From assembly GCA_001566295.1 (NCBI GenBank), contig KQ964248.1:1116001-1180000 (forward strand): DNA of 64,000 bases. The letters are read 5' to 3'. Positions 1 through 9,496 of this stretch are shown one piece after another; position 1 is the first letter of the stretch; each line of letters starts with the position of its first letter. The stretch comes from Microdochium bolleyi (lineage: Eukaryota; Ascomycota; Sordariomycetes; Xylariales; Microdochiaceae). The notes beneath the pieces were generated by a model. That model searched no databases. It saw only the letters and a program-made list of their open reading frames with translations, and was not told the origin of the DNA. The translations under genes were made by a program, and so were the position numbers.

Positions 1-367
1 CGTCGCGGGCTTCCACACGGGCAGGCAGGGGATGCGGGGGTTCTTGTTCTCCCCTCCCCTTCCTGCTCCTCTTCCTCCTCCTCCTCCTTCTTCTTCTCCT
101 TCTCTTTCCCCTTTCTCATCCTCCTCAACGTCAACACCACCACAGCAGCCGCAGCCGCTACAACCGTCCCCGCACCTCCTCCGCAACAACCTCGCCGTCG
201 AGTCCGTCCACGAGCGCGACTGCGACGGCAACACGCGCCCCTGGGCCTGGGACCGCGGCTACGAGGACCCCTCGGAGCGCAAGCGCTGGCTCGTCGTCGC
301 CGTGCTGAAGCCCACCACCACCGCCGCCATCGCCGGTGCCGGTGCCGTCACGGGTGCGGAAGAATAG
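1..367 (+). CDS. C-terminal part of an unidentified protein (5' truncated)
   Basis: The frame is open from base 2 to the TAG at 365-367, about 121 residues, with no start inside the window. It has three parts: a short start resembling a structured domain (V-A-G-F-H-T-G-R), a Pro/Ser/Gln-rich low-complexity stretch from roughly 60 to 175, and a compact charged end containing 'RDCDGNTRPW' followed by 'ERKRWLVVAVLK'. That end is reminiscent of the last beta strands of seven-stranded SAM-dependent methyltransferases of the METTL21/Methyltransf_16 type found in fungi. This is a weak impression, because the motif I SAM site would lie outside the window. The Pro/Ser tract looks like an insertion between two conserved strands. 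The gene converges on glycogenin across a 1.4 kb spacer. I am confident it is a coding end but not what it does. Confidence 0.5.
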   Translation, partial: VAGFHTGRQGMRGFLFSPPLPAPLPPPPPSSSPSLSPFSSSSTSTPPQQPQPLQPSPHLLRNNLAVESVHERDCDGNTRPWAWDRGYEDPSERKRWLVVAVLKPTTTAAIAGAGAVTGAEE

Positions 368-443
368 AAGCGGAGAGAGAGAGAGGGACAGAGAGGAGGG
401 TGGTTGTACATATGAACTGTACAGAGTGGCGAAAGACGACGGC

Positions 444-465
444 GGAGGAGGAGGAGGAGGAGGAG
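444..465. repeat. GGA microsatellite
   Basis: About seven tandem GGA units in a purine-rich 3' flank. It is a simple repeat with no further support for function. Confidence 0.8.
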
Positions 466-563
466 ATGAAGAAGAATCAGAAAAGAGAGAACGAGGAGAC
501 CGTGCGACGTCTTAATGCTGCAGGGGACATAGAGGAATATCGGGCCCAGCCAGTGCGAGAGCG

Positions 564-596
564 AACACACGCACACACACACACACATATATATGT
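564..596. repeat. CA/TA dinucleotide microsatellite
   Basis: A run of alternating AC followed by AT/TA units, interrupted once by a G. It is capable of Z-DNA and length polymorphism but has no other annotation. Confidence 0.8.
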
Positions 597-1758
597 GAAG
601 AGAGAAATATGGTTAGATCTAGACGTACACACAATACAATACATAGAAACACAATACTATACTGCACATGCCACGATATGGAAAGCAGGCCTCCCAAGAC
701 ATGTGTGTGAGAGCAAGAGAGGCGCGCGCAAGCCCTGAGCGAGACCCACGATCTTCCATAACCTCCACCACGGCCTTCTTGTTGAAAACATACCCGGAGG
801 CACAGCTTGTCCACTAGGTAGCTCTAGTTCCTTGTGCTGGGCGATGACCCAGGACGCCGGGGACAGGAAGCCGGGTTTTGCTCGCAGCCCCCCACGTATC
901 AAGGATCTGGCAACTGGAGAGAGGCTCTCGACCGCAGCATCATTGTGCACGAGGACGCCGCGAGACTAGGACCCGAGCGATGCTGCAATGGTTATATTGA
1001 AGCGTTGGAGAGACACTGTTCGATATGGCTGGCTAGAATATTCCTCAGGTCTCCCTCCCCAAGCCCGCGTTGCCTCTCGCATTCACTTGTGCTTCCCGGC
1101 ACTCGAGACGGCAACAGTACTCCTCGGCCCCTGTGCACAAGTACAAGCCAACCCCTTCGGCTAGCCTCGCGCCACAACTATGAGAACATGGAGATGGTAC
1201 AAATGAACCGACAGAGCGTCGCAGTGCATGAAACGATACAAGAAATGTGAGGGAGGCTCTGGCAATGCGATCCAAAGGCATGCTTGAAAATGCATCAGAC
1301 GATACAGTGAGATGCAGATTGCGGAGTAGTAAGACAACGCAGATGCGGTTGAATGTAGAGCAAGCGAAGGCAGAATAAAAATGATGAAGAAAGAAAACGC
1401 GAAAAGGGCAATGATGAATATGAAGGAGGCCGATGCTCGTCAGATTGCGGACATGCACCACTCGAGTGTGGCCTGTCAAGTACCTTTTGCTCCATACCGT
1501 ACACGTCAATACAAAGAATGACAAACAGAAACAACACCGCCTCATCAGCCATTTCCACCTCGTAGTCTCACAACCCGCTGTATTATCCAAGAATTAGTTA
1601 AGTGTTGTGCGAGCCCTGACTGTCGTCGCACACGAGTTGTTCTCGCTTCAGAGATGCCGACTACGCTGAAGTTGCCTACACCAGCGTGCTCTAGTCTGTG
1701 CTATAATCTGCGCTTCCTCCGAAGAGCTCGTCGAGGCCGGCACGGGCACATGGTGAGG

Positions 1759-4474
1759 TCAGAAAGCTTGCGGTCGAGGGGTGGCCCGTGGAGTCGTGTC
1801 ACGATCGGTGGGCGAAGTCATTGAACCTGGGGACTGAGGCCCGTGAGGCACGTACGTTGGCGACGTCAAGTCTTCGGAACCGAATGGTAAGGACCGAGGC
1901 GGGAGGTCGCTGCTGTCCCTCCTCTGGTCACCCAGTTTCTGGAGCAGTACATCGGACTGCTGCTTGGCCAGCTTTTGAAGTTGCTCCACAGGGTTCTTGT
2001 GACATCGCAGAACATTAGTCAGGTCGCAAAGACAATCTGTGGGCTTCCACCGACGTCCATGGGAACATACCCAGTCGGTCTGCGTAGGAACTCCATCTGC
2101 CGTGGGCAGTAGAGGATCACTATCGCCTTCGACCGGATCTGGGCCATCAACACCCCAGAACTTGGCGCGGCGGATGGGCGCCGGCGTCACGGGTAAACTT
2201 GGTCTCTCATCCTCCCCAGGGAAGTCTGTAAGCCTCGTACTACGCCGCCGCTGACCCGGCACCTGTTCGGTATCGTCACCAAGTCCTGGCAGAGCGATCT
2301 GGCCTGGGCTTTGACGACTGCGCGACCGCCGGTGCCTGTGAATGGCATCAACGTAACGATCAATCTCAGGCATCTCATCCCAGGCATTCGACCGAGTGTA
2401 CGACGTCCACGGATCCGACGGGGTTATCTGGATCGTAGGCGTGGCCGGGGTGATTGGCTTGCTATCTTGATCGACAGTAGAGGCGCCTGTAATGATTGAC
2501 TCAGTCGACGGACGCGAAGCGAGAGACTCAGAGATCTCACTCGTGGAAGTATCCAAAGTAAGCGCTTCTGGCACTTCTTTTGATTCCTGCAACACGTCAT
2601 CGGGGAATACGCGGCTCGGGCGAGCCTGATTAGTCTCCCAGGGGAAGATCGGCTTCGGTTTCTGCGAGGGCGGCGCCGGAGGCTCCTTCGGAACTTCATA
2701 CCACATGCCTTTGGGAGGACTTGGATAACGCGCGGGCGCAACAAACGGAGTAAAGTCGGACGACATCTCGTAAGTCATGACCGGAAAGTTGGCAGCTTCG
2801 GGCTTCGAATCGGGTGGAGGAGCATGTCTGAGAAGAAGTCAGTTTTGGCGTTCCAAATCACTCATGCCATGTGCTTTCAGAGACTGACCTTTGCGCATCC
2901 CAGGAGGAAAACGTGGGCTGAAATGGCGCTGGCTGGGGCTTTGACTCTGGCTCTGGCTCTGACTCCGGCTCGGACGCTTGGGGCGGTGGTAGCCCTTGCT
3001 GCTCGGGAACCTGCTCTATGCGAGCCTCAGTTTCTGTTCCCGCAAGATTGCTTGGAGGGGATGTGGAAACAGTCACGGCCGAAGCACCGGTCTCGGTCGC
3101 AACAGAACCCTGATGGACATCCCGTTCCCGTTGGTGATCGTGATAGTCATGCTGGGGTTCTGATGACCGGGACACAGTCTGGGGCGTGGTTGGGTCTTGT
3201 GAAAGGTAATGATGCTGCGGGTAATCGCTGTGCTGGGCCGATTCATGATGCTGCCGTGGCCCATGATCATGGCTCCGATCACCATGTTGCTCACCAATCA
3301 GCTGCGGCACGGCTGCTTTCGGCTGCCACTCTCCCTTTGTGTAGTATTGGACCAGTTCGGGAGTTGGCCGTGAGCCAGCTGTCGTCGAAGAAGTTGGAAC
3401 GGTCGATGTGTATTTCTGGCGACCGTTAGTTACCGTGATTTTGCACGCCTAAATTGCGTGTCATGAGCCAAGACCTAGGCACTTACTGCTTCGCGGTAAT
3501 GTCGGTCATAGACGGCCCACCATCTGCCCGTCATCTCGTTGAACGGCGAACCACTGCCGTGGCTAACATCACGACCCTGAAACCACGGCTTCTCGGCACC
3601 GATAAAGTGGACCATGTTGATGCTTGACTGGAAATGCCGGTAAGCAGGCAAATACTGGTAATGAGCCGATGGGGTGACGTTGTAGGTGAAGCTGATGCGG
3701 TTGTAGGTATTCTTGAAATGCATGTTGAGCAGGCCCTGGTCAGCACCGTCGAATGAGATGTTTCGCTCGGCCATGGCCAACATGGCGTAGAAGTCACCCA
3801 TGTTTGGTGTGAGAACCATGACGCCGCTGTTGAAGAGGTCGGGCCAGCCAATGTCGGGTGCGGCCGAGAAAGCGTGGGGGATGCCGAAGAGCTCATCTGG
3901 GGCGCGATAGGCGACCACGTCGGCGTCGATATACACAATCTTCCGGTACTGGGTCTGCTTCCACAGGTTGATCTTGGTGAAGGCAGAGTGCAGGTCCGCG
4001 CGGTTCATGAGGTGGAGGTTGGCAGGCTGGGAGTTCTGAATACGTGGGACAGGGATGATGTGGTCGTAGACAGTCTTGAGGCCACGGATTAGACCCACGG
4101 TCGCAAAGGCAATGGACGAGAGAGGTGAGGCGCGTGCGCCTACTCACCTGCAGCTGGGTTATGACACCGGCCGAGACGGTGTCGAGCGTGACGAGGACGG
4201 CGAGCTTCCTGGTGGTGCCGGCATCTCTGAGAGAATGCGCCAGCACAAGGGCGCCTGAGAAAAAATATTGTGAGCAGACTTGCCCATCTCGCGCACTGCT
4301 CGGAAGCGGAAGAACATACCAGGCAAGTAGGCGTCATTGAGCAACAGCTAGAAAGCAATGGTCAGTCAGGCATTGAAAGGGCCGACAGGGGCGGAGGGCA
4401 GAGAGCGGCGATCCGAGAGAGGCGCGTACAGTGGCGTAGACCTCGTCGTCGTCGTCTGCAGCGCGCGCAGCCAT
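1759..4474 (-). CDS. Glycogenin (GT8 self-glucosylating initiator of glycogen synthesis)
   Basis: Six exons on the minus strand: 4474-4430, 4347-4320, 4254-4148, 4074-3487, 3415-2889 and 2827-1759, giving 787 residues. Junctions carry GT-AG signals and keep the GT8 fold continuous: a nucleotide-sugar strand ending 'LPGALVLAHSLRD' (about 22-35), the metal/UDP-binding D-A-D at 110-112, and 'YQYLPAY' whose first tyrosine (about 199) aligns with the self-glucosylated tyrosine of animal glycogenin. Glycogenin attaches the first glucoses to itself from UDP-glucose and primes glycogen synthase in the cytosol. The catalytic domain ends near residue 256. The remaining two thirds is a low-complexity His/Pro/Glu-rich tail, then a stretch with 'PKPIFPWE' and a Cys-containing helix near the end. 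Such tails are usual in fungal glycogenins; binding of glycogen synthase there is an inference. The start is the first ATG in frame with the conserved strand. Confidence 0.93.
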
Positions 4475-6299
4475 TGTGGGCGAGCTGGAAAAGCAGCGAA
4501 GGACACAATCGGCAGCGGCGCGACTCGGAGCAGAAGAGACGATGAAGAGCAGAGTGTGGCCGAGGCGAACAAAAGCTGGCCAGGGACCTTGGAGTGGACG
4601 GTCTCACGTGGTGGGCGTAGCGAGGAATGCCGAAGGGGTCAAACCGGGGCGTCAAAGAAGCGGCGCGGTCAAATGATATAAGTTGTTAGTGTGCGCCGTT
4701 GCGGGATGCGAGACAGTACAGTCAAGGAGCGACAATGGAGCGAGACCGCAGTTGGAGAAGGAGCTCTCGAGCTGTGGTGGGGCGCGGGCATGCACGAGGC
4801 CGCAGCCCCAGCAGGGACCTCGCAACCTGCATGCATGGTGCAGATTGCACGTCCCGTATTCACTCTTCAAGCACCCGTCCTCGCCGTCCTGCATGGCAAC
4901 ATTACATCGCCTTCACAGGTCGCCAGGCAGAGCAGACGTGCCGCCGTCCTCTATCACGTCGTACAAACCAGGAACCCCATCGGCGGCCCTACATACAGAG
5001 GTCTGTAGAGCCACGGAAAGTGCCCCCCACGGACATCTCGAGGGTCGGACAAGCTTGACAGACGCGAACGCGAGTCCGTGCCCAGAACGCGGGATGAGCC
5101 GTGCCCTTTGTCTTCGCGATGAAATCGTCGAGTTTGGCAGGGTCGGTGTTCAGACGTCGAGCACTCCAAACACCACCTCAACAGAGCGCACAGGTGTTGA
5201 TCACGAGATCGCAAGAGGCCAGACCCCCGCCGGCATCGTCCATCGTGGGCCGGGTCTCCACCGGCCGACGGTGGAATGCAGCAAGATGACGAGATGGGCT
5301 GCACCAGAGCGGGTTTCTGCGGCCATCCCTGCCGCTGCATCTCGCGCTAGCCGTCCTCGCCTCCTACTGTCCCATCCATGGATGTTCTTTCGCACTCGCC
5401 CAGCCGAGCAATCCTCCGCCAACCCGCGTTCCCGTCGTCTGCTGGGAAATTGCATCCATTGTCCGCTTGTTGGTGCACAAAAATCAGGCCACGGTCGCTC
5501 AGCAAATCCCTGAACCCGGCACGGATTAGTCCAGACGGTTACAACAGTCTCCCATGCACGGAGTAGTCTCGCCGGGTCGCGGCCGTCGTCGAAAGTGGAC
5601 TCCGCCGAAAACCTCGGGCACCGCAGCGGCACCGCTGAACAAGGATAGACTCAAGGTCGCATTACAAAGTGGCTTTCCCCTCCAACTGTGATCAGCTCCA
5701 ATGACACAGCATGTCGTCAGTCCTCCACGGCTCCCCCGCATGCAAAGGACTGTGTGCATCTGAGATGCAGCATCTCCACAAGAGGAGAAACAATGGGCGT
5801 AATCAGGACAGGTCACGCGATGCCTCGGGCATGACACACTCTTGCCGAAAGAAACGCCACCATCGACCACGACGGGAAGCGCTATGCGTGTACCCTATAT
5901 CTCTCTCCCAACGTCGTCTGCGATCATTGCTCACGGCATTGATGTATGAACGAAAATATAATCCAGGGACAGCAGCCATGACCGGTGCTAACATGAGAAG
6001 ACAAACGCCAAGTGTGATGTGATGCTGAGACCAAGAGAACTGCAGACAAACATGACGCTTGCGACTGGTCGAGCGGCAAGTTCTGCTTGCACGTGATCAA
6101 CGAGAAGCCCTCGGCTGTGGCGTTGGGAGACGTGTTCTGGCTGGGCATGATCTCTTCGATGCTTTCAGATTTTTACGAATGAGCGCTGGGTTGGATTTCC
6201 GTCGTCATTAGCGACATTCAGACACCAGGTTGACTTCGCGTATATGTTGGTGTTGGCGCGCAGCTGGCCAACTGCTGACTGACCCCTAAGGAGGATCGC
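4475..6299. other. Gene-free interval upstream of glycogenin
   Basis: Long frames exist on both strands (for example 4683-5513 plus), but their composition is Arg/Ser/Pro/Cys-biased, they overlap one another and they resemble no family, as expected in GC-rich DNA with few stops. The right side is the glycogenin promoter and leader; the left-pointing gene at 6300 ends here. No RNA gene or repeat was recognised. Confidence 0.45.
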
Positions 6300-7805
6300 T
6301 CAGTCCCAGCTCGGTTGCCCATGATAATCGACAAGATATCCATGGAGCTTCCACAGCTTCTCTTGTACATCAAGTGTCCTCCGGCCAGCGAGCATAAAGA
6401 TCTCCCCACCATCACTGAATGGCTTCGCTCCCTCCCTCAGGCGCTCGGCGTATGCCTTGCCAAGGAGCTTCGGTATGTTATGAATCACGAGGCTTTCTTT
6501 CCTCTGGTCGCCCTGGGCGGGAGCCTGTTCAACGTCGAAGACCGCATATGGCGCTGGCTCGACCTCGTCCACTACCTTTGTGTCCTGAGACGCTGAACCA
6601 ATCTCGGCAGCCACTTTATCGAACCACAGGATCGCGCCCTTGTGCTTGTACTGCACGTCACCCCAGCCATAGCACCTTACGATATAATAACGCTGCCCCT
6701 CGGCGCATAACCGGGCCAGGTATAGTAAGTCGTCCAGTATCCCCCGGCGCATTAGGTCGAGCGCGACAGTGTCCATGTCCGTGCGCCAGAAGCCGTTGAC
6801 GGCGATGTCGCGGTACTTCGAGCTTGTGGCGCTCATCAGCCGCCGCTCGTGAAAGCCTGACTGGCGTTGCGCGAGGGCAGACACGAGGTCCCGTCTCGCG
6901 AGCATATATGCTCGCGGCCCGTTGGGCACGCGATCGTCGGTACTAAGTGCTGCACTCGTGTCTGGCCGGTCGACGTCTGGTTGTGAATTTGTGAAGACGT
7001 TACCAGTAGCGGCGGATCCCTCCTCAGTGTCTTCCTGGAAGCTCAGCTTCTTTTCTACCGCCGCGTGCGGATCGGCCAAGAATCCTTCTACTGCCGTCGC
7101 AGCGGCCGCCGTCTCACCTGACGACGAGGCATCCCCATCCACAGCCCCACAGGTGCGTTGCACCACCAGGCTGCGCGGCACCCACCACGGCTCTCCTGTC
7201 GTCGGGTGCGCTATGAGGCTGAAGTCCTGCAGGAAGAAGCTCGGCAGCCGCGCTTTCGTCATACTGCACTGCCGCATTGGTGTCGCGAGCGCGAGCGCGT
7301 ATGGGTTGCTCCGGAAGGCACGCTCCAGGGCGTTGCGCGGCCGTCCCGCATCAGCCTTGGGCGTCTTGTGCCGCTGCTTCGCGGCCCAGAAGGCCGGGTC
7401 CATTATCGGTGACAGAGGGAGGGATCCGACGGCGGTGGAGATCGTGCGGGCGGCCGAGTCAATCTCGAATTCGGGGTGGGTGGAGTGGCGATGCGTCGTG
7501 CCAGCGGCAGTGGCGGTCGTGCTGTTGTGGTTGCTGGCCGTCGTGGTGGTAGCTTCTGCCGTCGACTGCTGCGGGGGAACCCTCGTGGCAGCTTCCTCCC
7601 GCGAAGCGCCGGGTATTTCTGGTGTTGTCATCGTAGTTGTCGAGTAGTATATCGCTGCCGGCCCCGTTCGCGTGCACGGCGGGAGTCGCAAGTCCCCGTC
7701 ATCCGGTCCTCGTTGTCGTCGCGATTGTAGTTGGCGTAGTGGTTGTGGTCGGAGCGAGCCGGCGATGGCGCCACGGCCCGCCGGTGTAGTCATGCATGAT
7801 CTCAT
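6300..7805 (-). CDS. Conserved-looking fungal protein of unknown function, possibly mitochondrial
   Basis: A single uninterrupted frame of 501 codons from the ATG at 7805; a second in-frame ATG at 7793 is equally plausible. The frame continues upstream only to a GTG. The first 35 residues are rich in Arg, Ser, Thr and Gln without acids, compatible with a mitochondrial presequence. The middle is low complexity (Thr/Ala/Ser). Two regions look globular: one near residues 180-215 containing 'LPSFFLQDFSL' and 'PWWVPRSLV', and the C-terminal 200 residues containing 'FWRTDMDTVALDLMRRG' and 'GQRYYIVRCYGWGDVQ'. I do not recognise a named domain. Dense aromatic conservation-like patches and strong codon bias support a real gene. 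It is divergent from clpP, which encodes a mitochondrial matrix protease; this fits but does not prove a mitochondrial role. Confidence 0.7.
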   Translation of the reverse strand: MRSCMTTPAGRGAIAGSLRPQPLRQLQSRRQRGPDDGDLRLPPCTRTGPAAIYYSTTTMTTPEIPGASREEAATRVPPQQSTAEATTTTASNHNSTTATAAGTTHRHSTHPEFEIDSAARTISTAVGSLPLSPIMDPAFWAAKQRHKTPKADAGRPRNALERAFRSNPYALALATPMRQCSMTKARLPSFFLQDFSLIAHPTTGEPWWVPRSLVVQRTCGAVDGDASSSGETAAAATAVEGFLADPHAAVEKKLSFQEDTEEGSAATGNVFTNSQPDVDRPDTSAALSTDDRVPNGPRAYMLARRDLVSALAQRQSGFHERRLMSATSSKYRDIAVNGFWRTDMDTVALDLMRRGILDDLLYLARLCAEGQRYYIVRCYGWGDVQYKHKGAILWFDKVAAEIGSASQDTKVVDEVEPAPYAVFDVEQAPAQGDQRKESLVIHNIPKLLGKAYAERLREGAKPFSDGGEIFMLAGRRTLDVQEKLWKLHGYLVDYHGQPSWD

Positions 7806-8401
7806 AACCGCATGTCTGTGTTTCCTTGCGAGGTGCACAGAGCAGAAGCAAAAAAATCGAGGTTGGAGTTGGTCGTCGATGTTGCTGAAGCCCGGACTAT
7901 CAAATCGTACTTGGAGGGAAGAGAGACGTGGGGGCTCGGCGAGGTTCAGCCCACATTGTGGAGCACCGCGGCGGCCGGGGCCGGCTCGCTCGAGCGAGCT
8001 ATGTCATTCTTACAGGTACAATCGATAAGGGAGAGTCCTTGGGGATCCGGCCTCGGCGGGCGGGCCAGTCAAGTGGAAACTCCCCACACAGAGGGAGCTA
8101 CTCTCCGACGTGCTGTAGGTATCGTACCTAGCTTCCTCCACCTTGGTAGCAAACATTCAGGACCCCGACCAAACCAGATCAACACCGTTTCCCCTTTGCC
8201 GACGGGGCCCGACCAGCGAGAAATCTCAGTGGACGAGTCCTCACCCGCGGCAGACTCGACGACAGCGCCCTAACAGCGAGATCCCCCTCGACCAGCTCCG
8301 CCTTTGTATCCTCTCCCTCCCGCAGCATCACCACCACCGCCACCACAACCAAGCAGCTCTGCGAGGAAAAAGCTCCTCCGGTCCACACACTGACGCGCAG
8401 G
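7806..8401. promoter_or_regulatory. Bidirectional promoter region (unknown protein / clpP)
   Basis: A 596-bp gap between two divergent ATGs, so it must contain both promoters. It includes a 16-bp perfect palindrome at 7984-7999 (half site GCTCGCTC) and a CGATAAG at about 8025. The right end is a pyrimidine-rich leader with CAC repeats just upstream of the clpP ATG. Factor identity is unknown. Confidence 0.5.
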
Positions 8402-9496
8402 ATGAGCTGGGCGCTCAGGCCGTCTCCGCGGGCGGCAGCAAGGTCGCTGCTCGCGCCGGCATCGCGCTGCGCCACGTCGAGACGGAGCTACATGCAACAG
8501 CCTTTCCCCGGGTTTCCCCCGTTCGGCCCTGGTGTCGCCAACAGGACGGCGCAGCCCCCACAGGCGGCTGTGCCGCTGCCATATATCACAGAAGTCACGG
8601 TACGTGCCGAGTGGGGAAGGAAAGAAGAACTCGGGATGATTGAGAAACGCAGCTTGCTGACTGGGGAGGTTTGAACCGTATAGACTGGTGGCTGGAGGAC
8701 ATGTGAGTGTGCACGGTTGCTTGCGCTGGGTTGCTGAGCAAGCACTGGCTCTGATACTAGAGGGTCGTGGCACAAGTACTGACCGAGGTCCTCGTTGCGT
8801 CGCTCTACAGATGACATTTTCTCGAAATTGTTGCAAGTACGAAGACCTGGCTCGAGTATCTGACCCATGTTGTTGAGCCCGCAAGGCTGACATGGCCTCG
8901 TGTAGGAACGCATAGTGTGCCTCAATGGCGCGATAGACGACACTTTGTCTGCGTCAATCGTTGCGCAGCTGCTCTGGCTCGAGTCAGACAACCCAGAGAA
9001 GCCAATCACAATGTACATACACTCGCCCGGCGGCTCCATCACCGCAGGCTTGGCCATCTACGACACCATGGCGTACATCCGGAGCCCGGTCTCGACCGTC
9101 TGCCTCGGTCAAGCCGCGTCCATGGCCTCTCTACTGCTCACGGGAGGGGAGAAAGGGAAGCGATACGCGCTGCCGCACTCAAGCATCATGATCCACCAGC
9201 CACTTGGCGGCACGCAAGGCCAGGCCAGCGATATACTCATCTACGCGAACCAAATTCAACGCACAAGAGAGCAGGTCAACGAGATCTACCGCAAGCATCT
9301 CAACGACGCGGCTGGCCGGGAACGATTCGATGCGAAGCAGGTCGAGGACATGATGGATCGGGACCGCTACCTGACGGGGCCTGAAGCGCAGGAAATGGGC
9401 ATTGTGGATGAGATCCTGACGAGGCGGCCAGAGAGGAAAACCGGGGAAGACAACGCCGGAGAATCTGCGCAGTCTGACAGCACTAAGTCGTCCTAA
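8402..9496 (+). CDS. clpP: Mitochondrial ATP-dependent Clp protease proteolytic subunit ClpP
   Basis: Four exons: 8402-8599, 8684-8702, 8811-8836 and 8906-9496, giving 277 residues. Two internal micro-exons of 19 and 26 bases restore the conserved 'GGWRTYDIFSKLLQ' segment that is otherwise missing between exons 1 and 4. All junctions are GT-AG and the phases agree. ClpP is a serine peptidase that forms a tetradecameric barrel and degrades proteins delivered by a ClpX-type unfoldase in the mitochondrial matrix. The catalytic triad is intact: Ser153 in 'GQAASMAS', His178 in 'MIHQPLGG' and Asp234 in 'DRDRYL'. The first about 35 residues (Arg/Ala/Ser-rich, no acids) look like a cleavable presequence. 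The C-terminal tail after 'VDEILTRRPE' is short, acidic and variable. ClpP is absent from budding yeast, so its presence fits a filamentous ascomycete. Confidence 0.95.

Larger units (their letters stand above)
368..1758. other. Intergenic region between convergent genes
   Basis: No open frame here shows coding character on either strand; the reading frames are cysteine- and serine-rich shadows. The left end carries GA-rich and CA/TA simple repeats. The region should hold the 3' untranslated ends of the partial gene and of glycogenin. Confidence 0.5.

Noticed and set aside
4683..5513. 276-codon open frame on the plus strand upstream of glycogenin
   Set aside because: Arg/Ser/Pro/Cys-rich composition, overlapped by equally long frames on both strands, no recognisable motif; typical of stop-poor GC-rich DNA.
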